Source of the DNA: Linnemannia hyalina
Taxonomy: Eukaryota > Mortierellomycota > Mortierellomycetes > Mortierellales > Mortierellaceae
DNA: 64,000 nucleotides
Assembly (NCBI GenBank): GCA_019671135.1
Contig: JAHRHY010000018.1
Coordinates: forward strand, 806,001-870,000
Reading direction: 5' to 3'
In this document: piece by piece, positions 33,802 to 44,400 of the stretch
Layout: every line of letters begins with the position of its first letter
How positions within the stretch are numbered: the stretch's first letter is position 1
Program-made: the position numbers and the translations under genes
The notes under the pieces: generated by a model
Told to the model about the DNA's origin: nothing
Seen by the model: only the letters and a program-made list of their open reading frames with translations
Databases searched by the model: none

Positions 33802-33807
33802 TATAAA
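33802..33807 (+). promoter_or_regulatory. TATA-like box, copy E
   Basis: TATAAA in gtataaaagg, about 100 bases before the ATG. Confidence 0.55.
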
Positions 33808-33903
33808 AGGCTGTAAGTGTTACGTTGTTTCCCTGTATGTCTTTCTTCTTTTCCTCAAACCATCCTCATCCTCTCTATCCTCCACAAACACACACCTCGT
33901 CTG

Positions 33904-36173
33904 ATGCGCGCTTTATTCGCGATCCTCGCGTAAGATTTTTTTTGTGTGGAAAGCCTTGATTCCTTCTTTTGACTTATCTTCCTCTCATACTGTCAAATTG
34001 ACCATTCGCTCACCGCGCACTTTTTTCTTTTCTTAGGAGCGCACTACTAGCCGTCACTCCAACCCCAGCTTCGCTTCCGCCTCCCCAAGCTCCACTGAGA
34101 ACTCCTGAGCTGCCAGTCCAGAAACACCTCTTGCCGTCGAATCTCCTCCATGGCGATAACGTCCAAGCGGTCCTCCACCAGGTTGCCTCCAATCTAAATC
34201 AAGGCGTCTCAGACGGCTCGGAGAACTTACTGCAAGACCTCTCGACCACTGGGTCGTCACGCATCGAGATGGTTGCAGCGAATGATCTCAGACCGGTCAT
34301 GCAGAACTGGGGTCTTGAAGACGGCGCTCTTGATCAGGCGTACGATCGTATCCACAAAAGTATCGAGCGTGCTATTGGGGAGGCTGTCTATTCCGCCCAG
34401 GGGTTCTCACTCAACTGGATCTCCACTCAAGACAATGGTGCTGAAACCACACGCCTGTCGACTCTGTTGGTGGTCGTGAAGTTGTCCGATGTGCATGGCG
34501 GCGACGATGCTTGGATTGCTGAAATCGGACACATTCCCGTATCTTCAGATGCCAACACCATTGTCTGCTATCGGTGCTGGTTCAAGCCTTGCTGCCGCAA
34601 CACGGCCGAGGACCTACGAAACCGGGAGAATATTATCGCTGCCATTTCCACCTTCCATGCCGATTGGGCTTTGAACCATCTCCCAGACCCGCCAGCAGAC
34701 TTATTCGCTGGCAGAACCGAAGTTTCTCTGTCGTCGTCTTCTGAGGCACCTCTTTGGCCTGGTCGATTCGAAAGTCTGTTGCGTCACTTCCTTGGCAACT
34801 CAGCCGAGAACCGCGATGCGCGCAAGACCTACCGATCGGGTTTACTCGCCGCCGTCCAGAATGCAACTCTCTCCCACCGTCAAGGCTTTCACAACATGGA
34901 ATGGGTTGTTCGTGAGCAAGGCGTCGTTCCGATGCTTCAGGACATGATGTCAACCTGCTTCAGCATGGCTGGCATTGAATAATCGATTGAAGAATGGTGG
35001 AGACGAGTCTATGTCGAAGGCCCAAGCGATCCTGTCTCTGTCGAGTGCGAGTTTGCCACTCAGGAAAGGATGCCTACCGTTCCGTCCGGAATAGGATGTG
35101 TTACCAGCGCCAATGTCACTACCTATACCAAGTATACCTGGGCTCTGATCGCGCCTCGTGACGATCTCTTTGACATCCTTTTCATGGAAGGTGAGGTCAG
35201 CGTTACATTCAAGGATTGCGAGCCCTTGGAGTATGACGACCAAGATGATGTCGCGGGGTCAGTCCATGCGCGATTCGCTTCTGTTGACGATGACCAAGAT
35301 TTCACCGATTCCATGATCCGCTGGGCCTATGTCGAGCTCGCCGAAGGCACTTTCCGATCTATGCAGTACATTACGGGATGGAAGGATTACCCCAGTTATG
35401 TCAGCAAGGCGCTCATGGATTTTTGTCGCATTGCCTCCGCGTCGTCCTACCTCAAGGCCTCAGTCTATGACAAGCGTCCGTCCTTCGTGCGGCAGTACCA
35501 AGTCCCCAAATATACTACTTCTCCGACGTCGAGCCTCTCCTTTGACTCATTGATGGATTCGATCGGCAAGTTTGCCGATACCTGGGAAAAGCTTGCCAAG
35601 GCGATCGGATCCAGCTCCGTCACGACTATCCAACGCCGCGTTTGTCTTGGCTTTGATGCCCTCGATTACAAGGCGTCGACAGGTGTGATGCAAGGTGTCG
35701 CGTCCAAGGACATGGGTCCCCTTGTCGAAGACGTTGTCGATTTCGAAGACCTCCCCCGCCGAGAAGACATCCGGCAGCTCATGTCCGGCGTCAAGTACTC
35801 AACCAATTTCACCTGGATGATCGAATCGATGACATATACCAACCCCGACGGCGAGCAGCCTTACTTCTTCTTTGCAAAGTACGGAGATGCGTTGACGGAC
35901 ACGGTGGATGTGGTCTACAGTTCGATCAAGAGTAAGTTTGTCGTCGCCAAGGACATGTTGATTGTCCATCGCCAGGAGACTTCGTTCTTTGGGTTGGACA
36001 GGAGTGACGAGATGTCGATTGAGTACGTGCCGCATACATTGACACTGAATGATACGTTGATTCTGGACATGTTCTGGGAGATGATTGCGTTCCACCAGTT
36101 GGCGATTAGTCTCGGAGGCCAGCCGCCCAAGTACCCGGATCTGAGCGGTCTTTGCGATCGGTCCATTCCTTGA
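33904..36173 (+). pseudogene. Array copy E: full-length family member with one in-frame TAA
   Basis: Exon 1 33904-33929 (MRALFAIL, split Ala); exon 2 34037-36173. The layout is about 720 residues with one interruption, TAA at 34980-34982 (codon 324), where C and D have Glu just before the SIEEWWRRVY-type region. The frame is open on both sides: 323 codons before, with signal peptide and Cys patch (CYRCWFKPCC), and nearly 400 after, through RRVCLGFDALDY, LMSGVKYST, PYFFFAKYG and IEYVPHTLTLND to LSGLCDRSIP. Because C and E keep long open frames on both sides of a single stop, loss must be recent or the stop is not fatal. Product unknown: a secreted protein without a domain I can name. Confidence 0.72.
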
Positions 36174-37189
36174 AATTCTGGTTTTTCCTTTGGTGTTCTT
36201 TTTGCCTCTTCTCTCCTTTCTTCCCGTTATCTCTGCTTTCCCTCTTTTCTTCTCATAGGCCTTCTTTTTCGCGGGAAATTAAAGTTGGTGGCGTCTTGTT
36301 TCTTGTAGACGGTGACATCTTCCAAGGCATACAAAAGAAAATAACGCTCTCAGCACATTGTGTCAGCGACAAGAAGAAGCACAAGAAAACGGGTAATGAA
36401 TGTCGCTAAGTTTGTTGGAAAGCTGTCTTCTATTTTAACGAGATGGGCGCCACCTGAATGAGGATAATGGAGGGAAAAAATAAAGTGGGCAGGAAGCGAG
36501 TTTATTTTTGTATTGTGCGGTCCTCATTCAGCTGTATGGGATAGTGGAGCTTGAGCTGTTGTGGTGTCCCCCATTGTTGATATTGTTGAGAGCACTCAAC
36601 GAAGCTGGTGCTCATTTTTTTTTCTTTTTTTCTTTTTTTTCGGTTGTTTTCCATACACACGGTCTGGCATATTCATTTGTCATGTCGATTGCGAATTGGG
36701 ACAAAGGGAGGGACCTGAAGCTCACTGTTTATTCTTGTTTGGCAGGCGGAGGAAGGGAAGGAACGGAAGTGTGAACAAGCTGCTGGTCAAGAGACGACGT
36801 GTCGTTGGCTTGTTGAGAGAGCTTTTCCACGAGGGCTGTGTACCAATCGCCATATTTTTTTTGTCCTTGACCGCGGAGTGTTCAAGGAGGAAGAAAAAGA
36901 AGTGAGCGAAATAGATGTGATAGGAATAAAAGAAGTGGGAAAGGAAAAAACCCGGCCGTTTGGACAGAGGTCGAAAAAAAGAGAACATTCTTGTTAAAGG
37001 TGAGCTGGATCTGCAAATGCGATTAGCTTTGGTTCTTTTCATAACAAATCGGAGCCTGGCTGGAGACTGTTTGCTTTTCCTATTCTCCTCTGAAGGGGAT
37101 TCAATTATATTTGTGATATTCTCCGACGTGTGGTGTCCCCAGGATTCTGTATTCAGCGAGGCAAGAAGAGAGAAGGAGACGAGAGAAGA

Positions 37190-37228
37190 GGTGGTTTGGT
37201 GGTTTGGTGGTTTGGTGGTTTGGTGGTT
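37190..37228. repeat. Tandem ggtttggt repeat (8-bp unit, about 5 copies)
   Basis: Exact 8-base units in tandem with no coding frame around them. Confidence 0.75.
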
Positions 37229-37390
37229 TATTATTCTTGAGAACGCGACGTCGGTGGTTATTTTTGAGAACGCTTTCTTTTTTTGCATTGTTTTGTCTTT
37301 GCTTGAGTAATAATAAAGAAGGAAGGGTAGGGGATACACATATGCAAAAGCCCCAGAGTAATAAGAGAAGAATGGCAATAATTAGAATGG

Positions 37391-37443
37391 CACATGGACA
37401 ACAAAACAAACAAAGAAACAAACAAACAAACAAACAAACAAAA
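37391..37443. repeat. (AAAC)n microsatellite
   Basis: Repeats of aaac with a few interruptions near the start. Confidence 0.75.
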
Positions 37444-39383
37444 CATTGGGCCCAAGGAGAGGATGTAAGGTAGTAGGTACTCTTTGAAGAGAAGAAAGTA
37501 CTTTTGCAAACAGCTCAAATTCAAGAACGAGATGATCTTTTTGCTCACTTCCCTCCTCCCCTTGGTCTATCGGTTCCTGTTGCTCTGCTCTCCAGGTTAT
37601 CGTCCTCTTTGTATTTGAATATTCAATCGTGTTTGTTTCCTTCCATTGTTCAAGGGAGAGACAAAAGGATCAGGTACACCTGGATAAGTAGCATGTAGCA
37701 TGAATAATTAGCCATGTTTCGCTGACAGGTAGGGTGGGTGCTCGAACTCCGCATTAGAATTAAGGAGTCAAAATGGTAATAATGGATGTCTTCGCGCATG
37801 CTTTAGTTTTGTTCAAGTGTGTTGTGTTGCACCCTTCTGGCTCTCATTCACCACCCATCCATCCACCTACATGTCCAACCCCAGTCAAAAAAGACGGAAA
37901 GAGAAAGGGAAAAAGTTAATTGAAACTGCAACAGATGCAATCAACCCATACGTTTCTCATCTCAGTGGCAGCGGCGGTGGGTTCTGCTCACGAATGTAAT
38001 CTTTTTAGTATTGTCTTGGTTTCTACCACGAAGTCATTGAAAGAACAAATGTACACCCCAGGGAAGAACAAAGGGAAAGAGACAATGAGCAGCGATGTTA
38101 GCGCGAATGCTAGTAAAAATGAGAGAGGAAGGAAGAAATAAAATGGCAACCCCACTTTATTCTTCGTTTTCAGGGTTTGACTGACAATTGTCCGTGGGCA
38201 GCAAATTGAAAAGAGACGAAAGAAAGGGGTCGAAAACCGGTTGGTATGGTAAACAGAAGGAGCAGCCTTGGTTGTTGTCGTAGTTGTTGTAAGCTATTGT
38301 TGTTGATTGTGTACGTCCTCTGTTTTCTCATGCAAAGAGCTCATTGCAAAGGTTATGCTCTGTTTATTACGTTTGTGTTCGTGTATTTGTTTGTGTGAAG
38401 AGGAGGGACGATGAAACGGACGATGAAGGTATAAGATAAAAAATAACCGTTGGGACACAAAATAAATGGCCGAGAGGATAGATTTGTTCATTTGGGTTGC
38501 ACTAACACCCAGGCGATTAATTGTCAATGCAATGCAGTGATGAATTGACGCCCAATCGATCGCTGCGATGCACTTTTTTTACTCCATCCGTGGCGATTAC
38601 GAAACGATGGTGGGGAAAGTGAGGCTATTGCTGGTTGACTGGCTATGCTCCAGAAGGCAATCCTTGATCCTGCTCTCTCGGTTACGTTTGATACACAGGA
38701 GGACACTGTGTACCTGAGAGAGTGCAGGGGTTGAAGGTGATGGAGGATAGTAGTAGGGGAAGGGCGTGCATCAATGACAGTTAGAAACAAAAAGGGGGTT
38801 GGGTGCATGTTGTGTGTGCTCTTTGCACTATTATTTTTGCGATGGCCAAGTGGTCAGTTTTTTTTAGGACAGTTTGGATGTCTCGTCCTATAGAGCTATG
38901 ACCATTCCATGTTCGCTTTCTCGAAAGGTACAAAAGAGACAAAGAGACAGATAGGAAAGTGACAAAATGGAAGACCACAATGAAAAAAATGTTGTTTCCT
39001 TTGTTGCGTTTTCAAACCAGCGCTCATTTAGGGAGGGATGAACAAAGTGCTCTCAGGAACATTCATTCATGCCCAGGCAAAGAAACTCTATCGAGACTAG
39101 TTCTTCCTCTACCCACCTTTAGAAAACATGAAAGTAGAAGAGTAAATGGCATTTTTGGGCGTGTCTTTGTAGTTGTTGTTAATGCTGTTATTCTCGTTGT
39201 TCGTTGCCGATGAATGTTGTATGAGTAGAAGTGGAGAGTAGCGAGTGGTTCTCTTCATTATTTTTTGCGGGTTACAAAGGAGCACATTGACGAAGAGAAT
39301 AAACATAACAAGGAAGATTTGAAAGCTCTCATTGTCATCGACATACAACAACAATAACAAGAACCACCGAGGTGGAGAGTGGA

Positions 39384-39411
39384 ACATGAACATGAACATG
39401 AACATGGTGAC
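39384..39411. repeat. (ATGAAC)n hexamer repeat
   Basis: Four to five consecutive hexamers. Confidence 0.7.
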
Positions 39412-41462
39412 AACAACAACAGGCTCTCGTGTTTATTATTTTTCTTCCGTCCACCCTAATAAAGTTGGACACTCACCCAGATTCGTAGGTGTGTCGAGGT
39501 ATACAATACCATGTAGTCTATCCCATGGCAGGGCATGGTACACCTTCACCATAGTAATAAGGCAGTGAGGATTGAGGAGAGCTGAGTCGAGTAGGGGAGT
39601 GAAAGAAGAGGGAGGCGGACACAAGGTGGTGGGATATGACTGGCATTGACCACGTTTTTTATGTCCTCTCACTCCCTGAACATGCCGTCTCCCATTCGCC
39701 AGATGTCCACACAAAGTATACGAGGCGGACTTGTTTTAAGGAAAATGGGATGGTGCCTTAAGGAATGAGAAAGTGTGGACATGGGATACATGACAGGTAA
39801 TGGTCCGTCCTTCCATCACCCAAAAGAATAATCGACGATCAATCCCCATCCAGGCACCATCATAACTCTCTGTCTCTGATATTGATGTTGAGGTTGTCAT
39901 AACTGATGCACCCCTATGGGATAAGACACAATTGTTGATCAAATATAAAATACGGTCGTCGCAGAAGGGGGAAAAAAGAGGGCAAAGTCAACAACCATAC
40001 CATACTGAATGGAGCAAACGTGCGCTTGTTCCAGTCCATCCTCTTTGTGTGTTTGCGTAATTTTCTTCTTCCTCGGTGCACTATCCTCCCTTCGTCCTCT
40101 TTCAACCCTCAACCCTACCTCGTTCTTCTTTTCTTCCTCTCTCCTTTTTCCGTTCTCCTCTTCACCTTTCTTCCCTCTCCTCTCCTCTCCATCCTTCTTC
40201 ACCCTACTCTTCCTCCATCCCTATCCTTCTCCCCCATCCATCCTCCTCCATCGACTTTCATCGGCTCTCATCCTCTTCTTTCCCGCCACTTCATCACCTC
40301 ATCACTCTCTATTCCCTTCACTTACTTTCTCTTCTCATTGACGACTCATCCACTCCCATCCTTGTCCAACAGGTATTGCACCCACTCACCCACCTACTCT
40401 CACCACTCAAACCCTATCTACTATACCTTACGCCTCAAGCCAACACAACTCGACTCAGCTCATCCCTTCCTTCCGTCTCCTCCATGAGAGTTGGGTCATC
40501 ACGACGCCTACTTGTCACTTTGTACCAATCGGTGGATTTTCTGCTCCTCTCCTTCTTCCTCCACTGCTTCTTCCTCTCCTTCCCCTGCGTTTCTGTTCAA
40601 TGCGTATGGGTCATTTATGTTTTTCTATGCGTCGGAGACGGTGTAAAGGTGCAACTCCTCTTACCCTTTCTTCCACTTCTTACCCTTCGACACCTGTCCC
40701 TGGTTAATATCCATGACTTCCTCCCTTTGGCCCAACCTGCCCCCCTTTTTCGCATAGTCTCTTTAGTCTTCTTCCCCCTTCCTTCCTCTGTCTCCTTTTT
40801 TTCCCTTTGGCTCTATACTATCATTCGAGACCACTTTTGGGTCCACGTTTGGGCGGCAAAAAAAAACTACCCTTAGCCTCGCCTACCTTGCTTTCTCAAC
40901 TCACGAAACACTTTCTGACCTTTCCAACCTGATTCAGTTCAGCTTGTTGATCGTTTCGTTGTTTTTGTTTTTGTTTTTGTTGTTGTTGCTGTTGCCTGGA
41001 TGTCGCTTCATCTCTCCTCTCTGCCCCTGGTGTTACTGCATCTCTCACTCCTTCACTCTTCTGCGAACAGCAGCTCCTTCCAGTCTCTTTCTCTCTCCTC
41101 AAGTGGAGTGCTCTCTGTTTGTACCCATACACAAACACACAATTAATAGCCATTGTGCCACCTGCACCACACCGCTCAATGCTTATTAGCGTTCTTTTTT
41201 CTGACACACTCTCTCTCTACTTTTTTTTTTTGGCTCTTTGCGTAACCTACCCACCTAGAAGACATTGACAACAAAGGACAGATCCAATAGAGAAATAGAG
41301 AGAACGTGCCTGCTCCACAATCCCCGACCTGTACAGACACTCGAACACCCCAACCTTCCCTCCTTTTTTGTCACTCTCTCTTTTCCTCTTCCCACCTTTC
41401 ATCCTGACAAGTGAGTGAATTAGTGCTCTCAACCCTGGATAGACTGACGATCGCCCTTGACC

Positions 41463-44400
41463 ATGTCAGAAAAGCGTAAAGGTAAGAAATCGTCCATAAT
41501 TACACACTCAGATTAGTGTGCTGTATAACAAGCATTTTTTCGAACCTGACCGTTGGGAGGGCGTCGATTCGGTACTGATCAAGAGTCGCCCAATAATCTC
41601 CGGGATTGTCGTAGCCGAGGCCCCCTCGCTTAATTGCACGCGTCCAGTCCACTAATTGACCGACCTTTCTTCCTTCTTGCTTATCCTGTCTACTGCTATT
41701 ACAGAGGTGCGCTATATTGCCCAAAAATTTGCAAATGCCATCCTAGCAGACACATCCTCCTACATCATCTCCACAGACGGTCTGCAGGCCCTCAATGCTT
41801 TCCTCGACGAACTCCTCTTCATCCTCGTCGATACCGCAAAGGGCCTCGAAACCACCAGGATCAAATCCGCCGTCTACCAAATATTCCCCACGGCCCTCGG
41901 AAAAAACGCCATCGTCGAAGCGGAGCTGGAAGCCAAGAGCTACATCGACATGGGAGGCAAGGACACCAGTAACCATCTCGGGAACTCAGGCCAGTCAGCA
42001 ACGTCTTCCTTATTCAACGCAGACTCAGATGAAACCCGTGTGGAACAAGTCTTCGAACAATTCCGCACAAAATGCCAATACTACAGCAAACTGGGCGAAC
42101 GTCTGGGATCACCGGCAGGGAATCCCAACAATGCGATTGCCGTGCCAACCTTGATCGCCATCTATGTCACCGCAGTGCTGGAGCATATTGCAGAGTATGT
42201 GCTTCAAATCGCCTCGACAATTGCCGACCGTCAAGACCACGCCGACATGGTGACCGTTCGCGAGATTTACGTTGCTTTATTGGAGGATCGTCAGATCGAG
42301 CACACCTTCGAGATCATGATTCTCAAGTCTCAACTTCAAAAGCGATTCCGCCATTCACTCATTATGCCAGGAACAGGTCCACGGCGTACGTATTAGCACC
42401 ACTTGTTTTGTCCATGTATCTCTGAAGTGTCCTGTTGTGTGAAACTGCTATAATATGGGCTGCGAAATGAGCCCATGGATAAAAGACAGGGAGCTAACTA
42501 ATGTGCTGTTCTATTTTATTTTATTTTTCATTAGCGGAAGAGCTGCAACCTGCAACTGTCAAGCGTTCAGGAAGTTGGGGCAAGCAGCTGCGATTGGGTA
42601 ATGCCGACAAACCCAAGCTGGATGTTCAGTTGCCCACAGATGTCGAAGAAGATGATACCCCAATTGACCCAAATCGACCCCAGTTCGGTGACTGGGATGA
42701 ACCACCAGTACGTTTCACTAATGTATATGAGATGCGTCTGAATTCCAATAGCAAGTGAGGCCTTGTTATTAACAACAGTTCCCTTCTTTCTTGACCGAAA
42801 TAGGATGAGGAAAACAAGGCAAAGAAGAAGAGCGATTTCGAGATGCTGTTCAGTTCTGGAGAGACTATGAAAGTCTCATTGACGCCCAATCGTCTTCGTA
42901 CTATCGAGGTCCATCGCAAGGCTGGAGGAGCTGGTGGTGCTATGGCACGTTCACACTCACGGGCTGCCTCTGTGATTGGTGGCAAGGACGGCAAATCGCA
43001 CGGCCGTCGTCCCAGTCATGGAGCCACTGCAGCAGCAGCAGCAGCGGCGGCGGCCAATGCCAATGGCCCTCCAGCTATTGGAGCTCGCAAGAGTAGCCAA
43101 GCACCAACGGCAGTCGATACCCATGCACAACCTCCTCTCCCAGCAACACCCAACGTACCCGCCATCCCAGCGAACTTTGGAGTGTCTCAGCCTATTTTGA
43201 AAAAACAAGGGCAGCATGGCGCTACACCGGATGCACCACCACTCACGCCCATGCAAAACGTGCAACTCCGCCAACAGCAGTCCGCCAAAGGTCAACAGGC
43301 ACCCGAGCACCATGGTCTCGGTATTGCCAACAAGTCATCCGGCACCCAGATGGAGAACGGACGCGCCTCTACGTCGACCTTTGAATCTCAACTCACTTTG
43401 TCGACAGCAGGTGCTTCTAGCGTGGCTGCTCTCTCACCAGTCACCTCCAGGAGTCCCGTTTCGCCTACTGGAAGCATAAAGTCACCCGCCCAGGCCACCA
43501 ACGACCTGGTCAACCTTATCGGCGGCAATTCATCTCAGTCTATGTTCCCGGAGCACGGCGAACCCCCCATGTCCCCCACATTCGAGGCCGGACAAGCCAA
43601 GAAGGAAAACCCGATCAAGAGCTTTATGGGTCGTTTGGGTCGCAACTCACTCCAGAGGACATCCATGGACAGCAATATCAGCAACCCGGCTCCTTCACCA
43701 ACGTCCATCCGCAGCTTCAATACAGGTGCACCAGGATCCGGATCAACCTCTGGATCGACGAACGGAAGCGTCAGCAGTGGCCACTCTGGGCAAACCTCTG
43801 TCACGACGGCGCCTTATCAGGGTTTGGGACAGAACGTGTATGATCAGCCCCCATTGTCGCCCAGCAGACCTTCCCCCACTGACCAACGCCAAAACATGGG
43901 CTTCCCTTTGCCACCCGACAGCTCGTCTGCTAATAAGAAGCCTTCCTCTGGTGCTTACAACAAGCCTCCACCAAGCATTCCCACGCCTCTCAACGTGGTT
44001 GCTGCTCACGCCAACAACTTTGCCGCATCTCCTACAGCAATGCACCATCAGCATCAGCAAAAGCCCATGAGCCCCGATTTGAACGGATTCCCCATCCCCT
44101 CGCGTAATGCCTCGTTGAACCACGACTTGACTTCACCCACCAAGACGACATTCACCAACAGCTATGATGCGCGCACCGGACTTGAGGCTGGTCTTCCCCG
44201 TCCTCTTTCGCCTCGTCCCCTTTCTCCTCGACCTGCTTCTCCTCGGCCAAGCTCACCGTCGCAGTCGCCCCAAAATCACCACCCACACCCACTCCGCAAC
44301 AACTCCTTTGAGAGCAATGGCCAGGGGGCTGGTCCCGGTGGTATCCTTGCACCTTCACCCTTGTCGAACTCGATCTCTGGAAGCAACGTAAGCCCATCGG

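Larger units (their letters stand above)
33013..33903. other. Spacer between copies D and E
   Basis: No gene seen. The first 250 bases match the 3' flank of copy A; the remainder matches the DNA upstream of copy B (for example ccttgtcgactcca near 33364 and near 24468). Confidence 0.55.
30183..36173 (+). repeat. Segmental duplication block 2 (flank + copy D + copy E)
   Basis: Partner of the block at 22801-26775, in the same orientation and order. The blocks differ by internal deletions in A and B, small indels and base changes throughout, so the event is not very recent. Confidence 0.7.
36174..41462. other. 5.3-kb region with no gene seen
   Basis: Both strands carry only short low-complexity frames. 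The region is AT-rich up to about 39.9 kb, with three simple repeats (listed). From 40.0 to 41.4 kb it is strongly pyrimidine-rich on the + strand, probably promoter and long leader of the gene at 41463. I found no tRNA, rRNA or transposon coding signal. A non-coding RNA cannot be excluded by eye. Confidence 0.55.

Noticed and set aside
24958..36173. Array as a transposon family
   Set aside because: No transposase, reverse transcriptase, terminal repeats or target duplications seen; each copy has a signal peptide, intron and TATA box, so gene duplication fits better.
37190..37443. Regularly spaced repeats resembling a CRISPR array
   Set aside because: Units are 4-8 bases with no spacers, in a eukaryotic genome; they are plain microsatellites.
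38837..38880. tRNA-like A-box (tggccaagtggtcag)
   Set aside because: No B-box, no cloverleaf and no anticodon arm; it runs straight into a T tract.
40020..40876. Long open frames on the + strand (up to 266 codons)
   Set aside because: Composed almost only of Ser, Pro, Leu and Phe from a C/T-rich tract, with no domain. It is better explained as leader DNA of the gene at 41463.
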